Below the pieces are notes generated by a model. The model ran no database searches and was not told the origin of the DNA. It was given only the letters and a program-made list of their open reading frames with translations. Below, one piece after another: positions 16,801 through 31,800 of a DNA stretch of 64,000 nt; position 1 is the first letter of the stretch; every line of letters starts with the position of its first letter. Both the position numbers and the translations under genes were made by a program. Location: contig JAPYMA010000114.1 of assembly GCA_035041965.1 (NCBI GenBank), positions 1-64,000 of the forward strand, written 5' to 3'. This DNA is from Anisakis pegreffii (taxonomy: Eukaryota > Nematoda > Chromadorea > Rhabditida > Anisakidae).

Positions 16801-19800
16801 GATGAATATGGAATGAAAGAATAATAATGTGGTAAGAAAGATCAGGATTGTTATGAAAGACGAGAACATGTGGCCTGGGTTAAGAACATGTTGAAATTTG
16901 ATTAATCGAAGAAAGAATGGCTTTTACATAAGGCGCTGATCAGCCGCTAGTTCTAATTGCATCAAAAGCTCGGATTATGTATAAGATTAAATGGAACAGA
17001 AAGGCTCCATGTTAGCTGCAGTTAAAATACGCAAATAACTTTAACGATGAAGGTATTAAGTAAATCACCTTAATGTTCTCATTGTCGTAAGGTTTCGCCA
17101 ATAGGCGTTTAGTTCGCGAAAGTTTATAGCGAACCATTTTAAACGATGGTTTCGCCATTAGGCTTTCCAGTAAAATATTCTTTTGACGGTTCCGAGATTG
17201 AGACGTTTCGAGAAACGATACTGTGATAATTGATAGCAGTAGATTGATCAATGATAATAACAGTGGTGACAGTAGTAGTAATAATAATAACGGTAAGGGA
17301 GTAATGGTAATATGACAATTTAGTGTGATATGAATTTAAATCAACTGGTTTAAAAACACACCAACGACTCAGAATGAAGGTTGGTATGTGAATAATCAGA
17401 CGTGTGAAATCGATCAAACCGAAATCGAATTAAGCGTTAACTGAACTGAGGTATGAACAACACACAGAACGATAAAACCGACTGGACAATAGTTGTGTTG
17501 CACTGACAGTGCTCTTCGATAATAATTCATTTGCAAACACTACTATTATATATTTATGTATTGTGTATTATAAGACACCTCATCAACTCCACGCTCCGCC
17601 CAGTTTGTAGCCCTTTTCGTATTCGTATGTTCGTTTTGTATTTATTATATTCATTATTTGTAGGTAAGCCGCCCATTGTCGCTTGGCGATGAGTGTGTGA
17701 TAATGATTAAGATGATGACGGAGATCACAAATGCCGATGAGGAAGATATTTGAAGAGACGAGAGAGGCAGGAGTACTTTGAACAAATAATGGTTTGGATA
17801 ATTTAGATGACACGGAATGAATTTCGAAATGTTTTCTGATTTTCGTAATTGTCAACGCTCGAGTTCATACCTAATTTCTTGTTTTTTTTCTTTTTGGGCA
17901 ATAATTTCACTCTCTCTTTCATTACAAAATCAAAGTCAGTAAGGCATGTTTGTTCTGGTTTTATCATGAAACGCATAAGTGAATTGTTACGATTCAGCAT
18001 TGAAAGAAGGTAATATTTACTCAGACGTTATTTGATGATCAATTATTGCATAATATATGACAGTTGTTATGAATTGTAATTGTACCAGCTGAGTGGGTGA
18101 ATAAACAAACAGACTACCGTGAATTGTACCGACCTAAGTTTCAATTCAACCCATGTTAGGTATGAAATTATGAATTGCGACATTAAACAGTTTACTAATA
18201 TTACGCAATGTTTTGCAAAATTAGTTGATTGTGGTGGTGTTTTATGTTGTGTTTATTTGTGAATTTGGTGAAGGGAAGTCATAGCGATGAATTGGTGGTG
18301 AGTAGTGCTCGAGAGATGAGGTTCTTTGGATAAGTCACATTATAAGTCTAGAGTGAGGTGAACCGAGGATAAATGTGTCATCAAGATTGACATTCGTGAC
18401 ACGTTAACGCGATCATATTTGTGTTGTTTGTAATTTTTTCGTTTAGCGAACAACTTTTTGAATTATTTCATCATCGCTTTAATCATTGTCTTCCCAGTTA
18501 TATATTACTTGGCATTTGCTGAATAATTGGAATTCTTAATCAAGTGTGAACAGTTCCATTCGATATTCGATATCTTTTCATCACAAGTGGATCCGGTTTA
18601 ACGATAAAAGAGAGGGACGGATGGATGGATAGATGATTCATCAGCAGTAATTAAACCTAATTTAGGTGGTGAATATTTCAGAAAAGTGCCACTCGCCATT
18701 GCAGTTTTAGATGTAACCGGAAACAGATGAGCGGCAAGTGAAGAGGGTGGTGTTAAAGCATTTCGTAAAGGACAACAATAACAGTTGTTTGTTTCACTCA
18801 CTCAATTAATCATTTGTCTTTGCAAGAACGATTGTGAGAAAAGATGATGGCTCATAGATAGGTGGGAGTGGATTGGAAATTCTGAAGAAAAAGGAGGAAA
18901 TGGAATGAAGGTGAATCGGGCGGATTGGATCGTTCAATGGTGGACAAATAAATGACTGTTTGAGCGTGTCTCATACGCGCAGTATCTTCGCATGCACTTA
19001 TCGCCTCTTTCCCGTAAAAAAGTATTCGTTACCTACATAAAAAAAAGTTATTGAAGTCAAAAAACGGAAATGAATAAAACGAAGAAATATTAGATTTTTA
19101 AATAGATCTATGTATTTGAAGTACATTCATTGCACATTCCTTTCGTGTTCTTTATTCGTTTGCAATCTCTTTTTTTTTCACGCCGAATATGACTAAATTC
19201 GAAAACATTACATGTAAGTGCAAGCGTGATTTGTATTGCATTGTATTTCGTCATCAGCGCATTGAACTTTTGAAAAGAACTGAATGACATTGATAACGAT
19301 GTGTCATTAAACAAATAATGAGTAAAATTCATGCAGAAATTTTGTTTTCCTGCTATGCATTCATTCATCCAAAATATTCGACAACCTTCAACGGATATGT
19401 TGCGCAATGCTCAGTGATCATATCAAGATGACAGTCATTGGTAAGAAACTGCGATAAAACAAAATATCTGTGCTGACCACTGCAAAGTGCTGTTTCCCTC
19501 GTTTCATTGTATGATTCACTAACAAAAACTTTGGAACACTCAGTCAGTCATTTACTTGCCTGATTATCAAGTATATTGCTCGAGGAAGTGATTTTGATGA
19601 AGATGATATTTGAATTTTTGATAAAGTAAAAAAAATCTTACTGACAGGCTTATTAACGAAACCACTTATGTTTTCTATTCGGCTTATTAGATGAACTATT
19701 ATAATCTCTCGAGATCTCATTAATAGCGTTTATGAGTATTAAGAGGAAACGCCAGAAGGATATTAATCATGAGAGAAAGGAACTGAAACCCGTAAAAACT

Positions 19801-22800
19801 GCAGATAAAGAATTATCATGATCAGTGGAACTGAGTTTTCGTTTGCGTTGTTACTGTGTGCGTGCTAGCTATGTGGATCTCAAAATGAGTGGCTAATACA
19901 TCAAAGAGCACTCACGAGAAACTCATTATTTTGCACGTGAAATGGTCGATTGAAATTGGATTTGATTGGTCAAATAAGTCCAGCACTGCGTTTATCGTTG
20001 ACGGATACTTATTATGTAGTTCTTAAGATCAGATAAGTAGTTCATTTGAAGGTGAATGCTTCAGATTGATGTGGCGATTAGCTACAGTTTTAAAAAAACT
20101 TGCAAAAAAGCTTCAGTAAATCGTCTAGCATAATAAAAATTACTGATAGCTGATAAACGAGCATCCATGACTCATCTTCGAGAGAATCTCATCAAAAATA
20201 GAAATACCTAGACAAGCGCCAGCTAACAAAAGTTGTGCCACTAGACAAACTTTTTTAAGCGGTCATTTGCTTCCACAAATGAGACGAAAAAAACTGCGGT
20301 GATATATAATTATGTGGGCACTATTGTCATTTACGTGCACTAAATTTAATTATTGGTTACAAAACATGGGAACATTTGCGAGTAAGAACATGAATCTTTC
20401 TCTGGCATTCGCCAAATTTTTTAAACTGATTTTTTCTTCAGAAACGAGAACCAATGAATAATTATTCCCATTGAGGTTCACTCGTAAAATCTTATTTTAA
20501 GATTGCAATAAGGTTGCTTGACGCAACATTTATCGATAAATTGCAGATGAAAGTGGACTGAAAATTGTCAGACATCAAACACCTTCATTGACTACTTGCA
20601 TGTTAAAAGCTCATAGCTCTCGTTGGAATCGTGCTCAAAAATGCGTTTTCTGCTGCATACATCTAAGTTCGTATCAGTTCACTGAATATTTAGCAATCTG
20701 AGAGGTACTTTTTGTTGATAATCCTTATCGTTGGGATACGGTATGTGCGATATTGTGATCGATAATAAATGATACTGAGAATGATGACGAAATATTGCCA
20801 CACGAATGAACATAATAAATATGTATATTCGCTGACACATTAACAAATGAAAAATCGACGAGAGACTGATAGATAGGTGTGTTGATCCGATGGCATCACG
20901 CCAACCACCGCTGAAACGGATTTGGCACTCAATCAAATCCGCACTCTCGATCTCACTCTCTACCTATCTGTTCCTCTATTCAGTGGACGTCTCACGAAGT
21001 GTACCTCCACGAATCTTTCCTTGACTAGTTTAATGCAGCTTCGGATATCGATAAAGACATGCTGACACCAAATCGCCCTTCACGTTTCCCGCCTTTCACA
21101 TCATATCCAACGAATAAACGATTAACAACCAACCCACAATTTCTCGCTTAATATTCGATCATGTCAAGATTTATGCTATGAACTTGAGACGTCCACAATA
21201 ATCTCTGACGTAGTCATTACTGCATGTGGTAATAATTATTGTTTAAGAGAACAATTAGTTTTTTAAAGGAAAAGCAGTTACGGTAGTTTTTAGATTGAAA
21301 TAATGCAGAAGAACAAAAACGATCGATTCAGCTCTGTTAGGTGAATGGGCGAGCGATTGTTTGAATCATCATCGAGTTAGCTGATTGTGGGTACGGTATT
21401 GATGAGTTTTTGTTATTTTCGACGTTGATTTGATTTTGTCTAATCATCAACCCACATAATCATTGTACGTTGCTCACTGTTTCTTGACGAAAAATTAATT
21501 ATTGATGAAGTAAACTGAAGATGGACAGTGAGAATCAAGAACACGAATGAAGTAGGTGAATATTTTGAAGACGCATCTTATCTCTCTGACGAGATAAAAT
21601 GTTACTTCCAGGATATCCGAATTTAGTTAGGGCACTTTCGAATAGCAACTACTGAGGCTGTGAGTTATTTGAGCGAGCAATTCGATGAGAGAGATCGTTA
21701 AGAGATAACGAACGGAAGGGATAAAGGATAAACGTGATTATATTTATTATTGCTATGTACTTCAGAGACAGTCGATGGCTGTTATGTTTCTATTGCAAAT
21801 CGTCACATAGCGGTGAACGATTGATTTCAATCAACTTTTTTGAGATGGAGTCAACTGGCATACATTTAAACGGCATAAGTCATATTATTGAACTTTACGT
21901 TTCCAGTTCAATAGTTTTTCTTTCAAGACATCGCAATAGTTCTTCCACTCAACACACAATCAATTAACCTCATCCCATCTTTTCTCGGAATATCAACGAC
22001 AAAATTTGTGCCTTACCAGCAATCAAAATCATAAAAGCAACCATCACTTCTAACTGTTAAAGTGCACATTTTTTCGATGGAACACTTCGAAAACCACTTC
22101 AGATCATCCAAAATCGTTTGCCATCAGAAAATAAAATCAAAAACAGTCGAAAACGAGGATTTTTTCATCGCGATTTCCAATTCTGTGAAAATGAAACAAT
22201 CAAAAATTGTGACAATGCAGTGCAGTAGTTAGTTTACAGAATGCATTTGCTAAATGTAAACAAGTAAATAACTAATATTTATTTTTCATCCCAAGTTTCG
22301 ATCTATTTTATTTTCTTATTATCAGTCTCTTCAGCCAACAGTTAAGCTAATGTCAATCAAATACGCTGTACTATTATACTTTATAGTTTATGTGACGATC
22401 AGTGTAAATAATGATATTATAAACAATAATAACTATGGGCGATTAATAAATGATAAAATGAAGATGATATTAACTCCATATCCAAATAATTTGACAGACT
22501 CCATAGGCCGTGTTTTGTTTGTTGTCAAATGATGCTTATTACTAGATTTTAATAAAGTGTGGATTGTTACAAAAACGATCGAATCTTGTGAAAAATCTGA
22601 CGGCGCATTCTTAGCACAGATCAGCCACTTGCCCAGAACAAACCAATGATGATTTGAGTTGTTCTGAGAGTTCACTTTAAATGGGACATTCATCAACATC
22701 CGTTTTAATAAAAAATTTACGGTAAAATTTGAGTAACAATAAAGTGATTCGTTCAACTGGGAATCATCAGAGTTTTCGTGTTGTGCGACAGGGATTTTGA

Positions 22801-25800
22801 ATGATCAAGCAAGGGCGGTAATCAATGCGTTGAGAAGAATGGAATTTGGAGCAAAAAACGTGAACATGTAATTTGTTATGATTGGTTTTAATGGAATAAG
22901 ACGAACAGCACTTTCACCTAGAGACTTTCGTATTTTTATAGGATAAGAACAGTGTTAATAATGAACAAACAACTGAATTGTTCGTGGTTGTGTTGTTATC
23001 GTTGTACTTTTGTTGTTAAATTAGTGCCTTGTGTTATAGCTAGCGGAAAAAAATAACTGACTGAACGATGAAAAGGCAAAATTGCTTATAATTACAAGAT
23101 ACACTAAAAATAGAGCAATACTAGAATAATGATAGAGAATTATCTGAAAATTCGATCAGAATTGCAGCAGCAGCAGTCAGTGACAACAGCACAATTTGAG
23201 TACTTTTATCTTCGAGAATTCAGAAGATAAATATTCAGTATAAACATATGGATTTAGGAATGAAAATATAAAAGAATATAATTGAATAATAAGGATAACA
23301 ATAACACTTGAATGAATTCTTCTTCAACTCAAATCACAATATCAAATTGAAATTTTGTTTCCATTTTTCCATTGCCATTGAAAATAAAATAATAATTCCA
23401 AAACGAATGTGAACAAAACATGGCATTATTCTATCAATCAACATCGATGATGACAATGAGAGTAAACAAGGTTGAAATTTGTGAAGGAGTGAAATTGTTA
23501 ATCGAATGATGAATTGTACGATTCGCTCGGTTCAGTGAGACTTTGCACGGACAGAACAGACGAGGAGGACAAATATATTTAAACATCATCTCTCGTATTG
23601 CTGATGTTTTTTGTCTTTTTCTTGCCGCAAAGAATGTTGCTGAAGGGTGTCCTTGAAAACAGGACAATTTTGTGGGATTGATTATGAACCTATGGAAGAA
23701 AACGAACTTTTCATGTGGGGAGCGGTATCCGTAAAGAAGTGTCAAGATCAATGGCTTATTTACTTCAATGATTTCTGATCAATTGTGCTTCTGACAATAA
23801 AACTTGTTGATTGAGGACTGTGATGAATGTGAAGTCCGTTCGTTGATAATCGCTTTGGAATAGCAGAGTAAAAGGAAGTGTTTTGTTGCATTTATACTTG
23901 TTTATCATCATACCAAGACCAAACAATCCAAAGAAAACCTCAGTGTACTGTTCGCTGACAATTTGGAGTTTCAGTGCGTTTTAACTCGAACTTGCTCCCG
24001 CTAATTTTTCTTATCTTGAAACGTTCATTAATGCTTCTTATCTTTTTTCCTTGTTGAGAATTCCAAGCATCTCGTCTTGTGTCTCAGTTCTTATTGATAA
24101 TCGAAAGAGCTGACAGTAACGTCTGGCAATACCAAAAACTTCTGTTTTTTCCAAAACTATTCCACATTCTCTCAGCAGAACGGTGGGAAATGCGTTCAGA
24201 TTGGAATTGTTGTTAGAATATTCGTAAAACATTTCTCAAGTTCATCTCTGTTACAGTTCATAATTTGGCTACTCTACGATCGTTAAGAGCTTAAAGAAAC
24301 GAATGGAACCAGCGATAAAAATGGCAGTCCCACTGCTTGATAAATAGACACTTTCTTCTCTAGTCTAGTCTAGTCTATGTAAACAAGAAAGGCGCCGAGT
24401 CGCCAATATGATCACAGTTGTAAAACGCTGTGAAATGTGAAATATTGTCATCAAATGAATGCAAAGATGGCTGGAATCGAATGAATGGGGATTTCAATTA
24501 AGCACGCAAACTACTTTATAAAGCAAGCAAACATTTTCTGTTGCAGTGCGCAATTAACGAACTTCAAAATGTTTTCTTTTAATAGAAAAAATTTCCACTT
24601 CGTCAAATACTGAGAATCATTAGGATTATTTCATCGATAAATTCGGTACAATTAACTATTTGAAACAATTTCAAGAGTTAAGAATCGTCAAAAAAAACTC
24701 CCACATTACCATCTTATTCATGAAAATTGTTACATACTTAGTACATTCGGTACAAAAACGAAGCAACGGTTCGATCAAAAGTTCAAATGTACAGAGTTCA
24801 ATTGCTCATTCATCTCATCGGCAAACTGTGGGAATCGAAAAACTATCCATAAGACAGTCACTATCAAAACAAATCGATTCCGTGAATATTTCAAGCACGT
24901 TGTCTAAACTTAGCCTTCACGGAGTTAACATTTTATTGTAGGATAGTAAAAGATTGCGACGAAATTTTGAAATCAACCGAAAAACTCTAAATAATTGGTA
25001 CATATTAATTTTCTCTCTGTTCTCCAAGTTACACTCTTTAATGAAAATTTTAGACTGACGCCGTCGAGCTAATTGGATCCTCGAAACTCGACGTGACCCC
25101 GATGGTCCGTTGCACACTTGTTTCAAATCTATTTACTTTCAATTCACATCACATATTTACACGGCTTTTCACGCTAGCCGTGACATAAGTAAATACTTCA
25201 TTTTTTGATGAGATAAAAATGCTTCATTTTACAGAATAAAAATGAATTAGATAAAATATCTTCTGCCAAAGCAATCAAAAAAACGCTAGAATTCAGTTTG
25301 AGGGATATTCTTTGCATAGACAAATTTCATGCATTTCGTTTGCTCTAGTACAGACTGTCAACCTCAATAATCACTTCTGATAGTATAATGTGATAGTAAT
25401 AAAAGGAATTATGAATAAGCAGTGTAAACACAAATGTTTTTAAACAAAATAATCATTGTTTAACATCTGTCGCGCTTATCATGGTGACTCAAGGTGGTTA
25501 TCAATTTCAAATGATCTCAGTGGTTCGCTAAAAATTGCAATAACACTGATTCAACATGTTGGTGTTATTCAAAATCAATATTGAGGCAAAAATTCTAAAA
25601 CAATAATTGTTATGCATTATTGTTGAAAATAATAACCATAATAACCTGAAAAACTTCGAGCTTTTGCTGATCTTTCTTAATGGTAGCCTCCATGGTGAAG
25701 TGAAATGCAGCCATACTTTTCGCCTCACGACATTTCGACTTTAACATCGGTAATAACCTTAAAATTAACACCATAATATTGCTTTCATGGAATGTTCCTT

Positions 25801-28800
25801 GATTCAAAATCAACTATTATTATCATATTGATCATTACTTCGCCATAAAAACACTCGTCAACAATGACAATAAAGGGACGATAAAGATCACTCACTATAT
25901 GAATAAATCACTAGACATATAGAAAACAGTTGAGCAGTTTTAATAAGTGATGTTAAGAAAACATTCGATGAATTCGATAAATGCAATAATATTCATAAAG
26001 AATATGAGCAGTGAATGCGAATTTCGATTATATGAATTCGAAATTTCCAATTTTAATTCTCTAGTTCTATACTAGTTACTCGTAAACGAACTTTTATGAT
26101 TCATTCATCGAAATTATAAGATTCATAAAAGTTGCAGTGATATTCTTGAATGTAGATAACGGCAAAATAATTTGGTAAAATTAATTTGTGATTCTAATAT
26201 TAAATTTCAGAATAACCAAAGAATATCAACTTTAAATATATTCGAACGAAGGTCAACACTAGCCGGATAGACAGCAAAGGATATAAATATACTCTAGATG
26301 TATTTATAAGCTGAGCACTTTATTGCTCAAAGACCCATTTAAAATATTACCGTGAATATATACAAGGTCCATGAACTTTGGATTATTTGAATAGGATGCC
26401 CAAGGTTGCTACCTTGGTAAATAATTCGTAAACTGTGCTGAATTTAGTGTGAATCGCGTGCTGAATTTTTTATAGCGATAAATTCTTGGAGACTGATTTA
26501 TTTGCTGAGTGATCAACAATTTCTCGGTTTTGGCGATAGTTGAAAAGAACGAAATTTATCAGTGGCTGGTCAAGTTAGGTTAGGGTTTTACTCAATCAGA
26601 CACCATTGCTTGTCTCCAACCAACCAAATTCAAACGTGCAGCTGTCAACAGAATGTATCATTCGGAACGCATCGAAAGTACAGATCGCTCAGCAACAGAT
26701 GCCCCAAATCTCAAGTGCAGTCGTTGAAAAGAATCAGAGTACTCGTGCAATCAAAATTTCGAAATTGATAAACAAAAGTCGGCAATGATACGGCTTCTGA
26801 TTACGTATTGGTAATGCATACCGATTCTAGTATTATGACTAATTTCCTACAAAACCGAATCATCAAATAACGTGAGCTTAATCGCAAGAATTCGCATGAA
26901 TTTCGCTGGATTAATTAGTATTGAGCGTCATCGCATGTGTCCAGGTGATAACTAGTTTATCTTATTGCACAGAAAAAGAAAAACCACACGGAAAATTTAG
27001 TGCTGGTGAATGCAAGGAAACACCCCTCTCCACATATCGAAATTTACTCAAGGTGTTTTTCTGAAAATGTGCCGCGAATAAATCAACCACTTGCCTTTTT
27101 TGTTAGGCTTGATAGCCTGGTACTAATGCTCATTGATAAATTTGCAAAACAACTGTGAATCAGGCGATTCAGCTCAAAAATTGCGCTACAATCGGTCCTG
27201 AGGAAAACATTTTTGAGAGAAGCAATAAAAAATTTCGTAACTCAGCAGCGTTGACTAGAACGAATCTTTCAATTCTTAGTCAGGCACTTATGACGAACAC
27301 ATTAAGAAAAATCAATAATAATTGGGCTGTGCTTTCGAGAGTGCATGAGTCTCAAAACTTGTATGACTTAGTCGTTAGGTGTGAAAAAGATTTGTTCATG
27401 AAAGTGATGCAGCACACAACAGTTCTCTTACTGAAATTTTTGTGACGACTGTTCTATTTACTTACAATTGTCTTCATCAGTTGATGTTACTTCAACATTT
27501 CGTGACGCAATTGTTTCAAATGCGTCACAAAATGTTGAAGTAACATCAACTGATCAAAACAGTTGTGATCACTTATCTGACTGGATCATCAATGCCTTGA
27601 TGAAGCAAAAACTTTTCATAGACTAATGTAAATAATTCGTTATTTACTAATTGTAAGTTAACAGCGATAAGCACATTAATTTGTTATTATGTACTGCACT
27701 CACCACTGCGAATGTGATTCGATGCTCGCTAAAAACAACTTCGTTCATTCTCTTTCCAAAACAACATCCAAAAATTCGAAAAATAAAGCAACAATTCAGT
27801 CTCGGTTTCCGTTTACTCTCATTTTTTTCTCATTAACCGTAAATTCTATGCGACTTCTATTTATTAATACTCAACAAAATAGCACTTTTAGGACACTAAC
27901 ACTCAAAAAAAGTGGATGGATGCCGTGTAAACCAATTTAATCATTGACAATTTTTGTTTGATCCGATTTGAATCGGTAAAATCAAAGGAAAGTTTTGCAT
28001 CCGAAAGCTCAAAATGCTTCTTTGCCTGTGCATGCTCGATACATTGTGCAGATCGAACGCTATAAAATGTAAATTCAAGTACGCAATAAAAATGCATGCC
28101 ATTGCCTACACACACCTCTAAAGAATCATCACCAACCTCACGAGCCATTCCTTCGGCCTTCCCTGTGAATGCTTATAATGATCACCCGCAAAAGTGGTTG
28201 CATGATGAGCCAATAAAAAGGGCTCAACCAACGATAATGTACCAGATTTTATAACAGCTGCTTCCATTTCTTTTGTACTTCCAAGTGTACAGATCGCTAA
28301 GCATGCATAATACCGTGTTAAATCATCTGGTTGCGACGCCAATAAAAACAACCAATCTGGTACCTAAATGAAGCAATCGATTTTCAAAAAGTGATCAATC
28401 CATTGATTTCAAGCATCACCATAAAAGGCTTATGGCTATCAAATGCCCATAACTTCAGCAAATGAACCTACTGAACTATTAGGGGATTGTAGTGCAGAAA
28501 AGAAATGTTGACTGCTTATTTTGGTCAGTACAGTGAGAATGTTTACGTCAAAAAGTGAAAGAATGCAGTTCCGCACGATGCAAACTGCAAAAGATCAGGA
28601 AAGTGAATGAATACGATTGACAATAATATGACTGAGTGCTAAAAAAGACTGTATTCAATAGGAAGAGACGTGAAGCTATAAATGTGATGCAGATGTTAAT
28701 TTGATAGATGAATGGAGTTATTGTGACTTTAGAAATTAGATTTAGAATATTTTGATCGAATTGGTTACAAATTGCTATTTCCAGAAAAAAAGAAGAAAAA

Positions 28801-31800
28801 TTCAGCATTCATCTCAACGAGAGAAATCACTTGTACATTCGCATTTCTATTCACTTCAAGTGACTGCTCCATTCTCAAAAACTGACTGAAATTCATTATA
28901 TCGCACTAATTTTTTTAAGCTCAACAAAACCTTCGAGAAACATTACTGAATCAATTTTGCGTTTGATGAAAAAAAAGGTACGGTAATTTCTTGAGTCACT
29001 GCTTTTGTTGACTTTAAAAAGATGCCTTTTGTTGACTTTAAAAAGATGCGGATCTTCAAATGTTACACTCTAAAAAGTTTCACTTAACACTTCAAATTTT
29101 GGGGTTTCCCTATGCAAAAAACCTGAATACGACGCAGTAACGTTCAACATGCATGCATGATGTTTTCAAAAAGGTAAAATGACTTCACATGAAAAATATG
29201 AAAAATTAACGAAACACTATAAAATAGCACTGGCTCAAATGAATAATTTGGTGAGACAATGCAATTGAAGAGTATTATGTGTGAGTGTTGTTAATTAATT
29301 TTGTTTTCATTCAAAATACTCACCTCAACCGGTTTTCATCTGTTACATTACACTTCAACTTATTAAATGAACAAACTGCCTCACTCCTTCGAGACGTACA
29401 TATAAGGAATTTGAATACGTTATTGAAAGAAACACTTCGCGAATGAGACATTACCACAGATCGCTCAATTGATCACTTTAAAGTTCTATTTTTCGAAATG
29501 GATCAATGAAATCAACGGAATGACTCTTCAGTAAAAGGTAGGGATGATTATAATATCTCACTGTTATCAGATGATGCAATATTGAATCAGAGTGATTGAT
29601 CAATGCACAACGTATAATATGGGCATCAACATGACAAGATTATTCACTACTTTCAGTTAATAACCAATTCTATCGCTAATTCCCTTGATCAGTAAGAACT
29701 GAGAACCGTTAGTTTCATAGCATTGTAGGAAGGGTTTTTCTTTCTGTTCGCAAATGTGTATCAAAAGTAACTGAAATGTTAGATCATGTAATCTAGTGAT
29801 ATCTATCTTTGACTTAATTTTACTCAAGTGTTAACTTAAGTGAAGTTAAGTCAAAGTGCATGTAGATGTGCCCTTCTTTTATATACGCAATGACAAATCC
29901 GAAAATGGCGCTATTGTAATAGTGATGACTGAAAAAAATTACCGTTGCTATGAATGACAATTATATGTCTGATATGAAATCGATTAACTTTTGCTGATCT
30001 AGAAAAGGATGTTTTTGAAATGACTGAACATCTGGGCAGCATTTCCTTTAGTTCGTCAACTCGGAATAGTTTTGGAGCATTTTTGTGTGGCTAATTGGAA
30101 GGTGGACGACGACAACGTCTACTGCATGACATTTATCAAATTAGTTATAATACAAAATCAGTATGCTCGCGGGTGGTTGTTGTGCAAAGGTAATGATAAT
30201 ACAACGTATAGAGAAGTGAATGAACTGGAGAACGTTATTGATTCGGAATACTTGCTTGCCATTGTACCATAAATTATCAAGGTATTTTATGTTTTCGTGC
30301 TTTGAATCGACATGTGTAATCGATGAATTTCGATTTCATTCCAATTACAAAATGTCAATGTCAAAGAAGACAGCTAAACCTCTGCAAAAAATCCAGTAAT
30401 ACCATACGAAAGGAATACTATTAAGAATTTGATCGATTGTTCAATGAGTAAACTACAGCAAACTACAGTAAACAGTAAACTACAAATAAACGAATCAAGG
30501 TTCAAAGAGCATTCATGCGCACATGTATCCCCTGATAAGTGCGATCTATTTCGCATATTCGAGATAAAACGAGTTTAGATCGGAATCAATTTGACCAGCG
30601 AAACACTAGATTCAATGATCTAGTGAGGAAATCACAAACTTATGCCCGACGATACAAGATCAGATCAAAACATGATTCTGTACGATCCATCGACAGTCCA
30701 GACATAATAAAGACTCAATCGAGATTTGTCAAGCTGAGAAATAGCTGATAAGATAGATAGCCAATTGATAAGACTGAGATCAGGACGTTCAAGGAGGTTC
30801 CATTCCAAGGATTCGCACTGACCAAATTTGACAGTTTCAATCGACAAAAAAGTTTTGTTGATAAAATAAAATTTGAGGGAATGTTGATGGACGAAGAAAG
30901 TATAGTGAATGCAAGTGTGGAATTTTTTTTCGAAAAATTGTGAAAATAATAAAAAATATTAAGAATGGAACAAACGATCAATCGGTCACCGACCTTTTTT
31001 TGAATGATTTTCTTTTTTGCTTCCGAACAACTATAAAGCGATAGATTAGCTAAAGCTAATGCGGCGTGACGCAGTGTTATTGGAGTCTCAGTGGCACGTT
31101 TACACGTTAACAGGATATGATCAAGTACTCCGTATTCCACCAATCTGAAAAAAAAGGTTCTCAGAATTACTTTACCAACAAAAATTATCACTTCAAAAAA
31201 CGAATTCATCGAAAAAAATCAGCTAAATGAGGTATTTTGTTGTTCATCGATCAGCGAGCAAATATCTTTTGCAAATATCACCGCAAAAAGTTTTCCCATC
31301 AATTAGTTTCTTTTTTTCGAGAATGAAATCGAACATATTCGTCAAACAGCCACTCGAATACTTACCGTCAATAGCAAAAAAATTACTTCAGATATTAAAA
31401 AAAAAGAAAAGATCGAAAGCTGATCGAAAGTCTGATCGAAAGTTCAAAATATGATCATCAAATTACGAAATCATTCGATTATCAGCTTTGACAAATCGAA
31501 TGAATTGATTCATGAACAATCAAGTAAACAGTCAACGCCCATAATCTTAATTAATTATCAAATTCTCAACAATAATTATCAAATGTTAGTAACTATCAGA
31601 CCATTTCAGAGCTATTTTAAAAATTTCTGTTATTTCAATTTCATTAATGTTACTTTACATCCTTACAAACAGTGAATGTTTATAGAGTTATTTGTGAACA
31701 TTCACATGCGAAGTTCAAAGTCCTCTTTTGGAATTCATGAATCGGGTACACTTTGTTTGAGTGTACTTCTGAAGGGACTAAGTGATTCGAAGATAACTTC

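Larger units (their letters stand above)
28364..30993. other. tir-1 intron, 2.6 kb
   Basis: Contains a 24-bp tandem duplication (29002-29049) and an imperfect hairpin (29807-29856). No supported gene. Confidence 0.75.

Noticed and set aside
22350..22756. Signal-peptide-like plus-strand frame and overlapping 107-codon minus-strand frame
   Set aside because: They overlap on opposite strands, are Asn/Ile-rich, lack splice context and resemble nothing known; most likely chance.
26562..26788. Gln/Ser-rich region open in three plus-strand frames
   Set aside because: All three frames being open shows a lack of stop codons, not coding; no family similarity in any frame.
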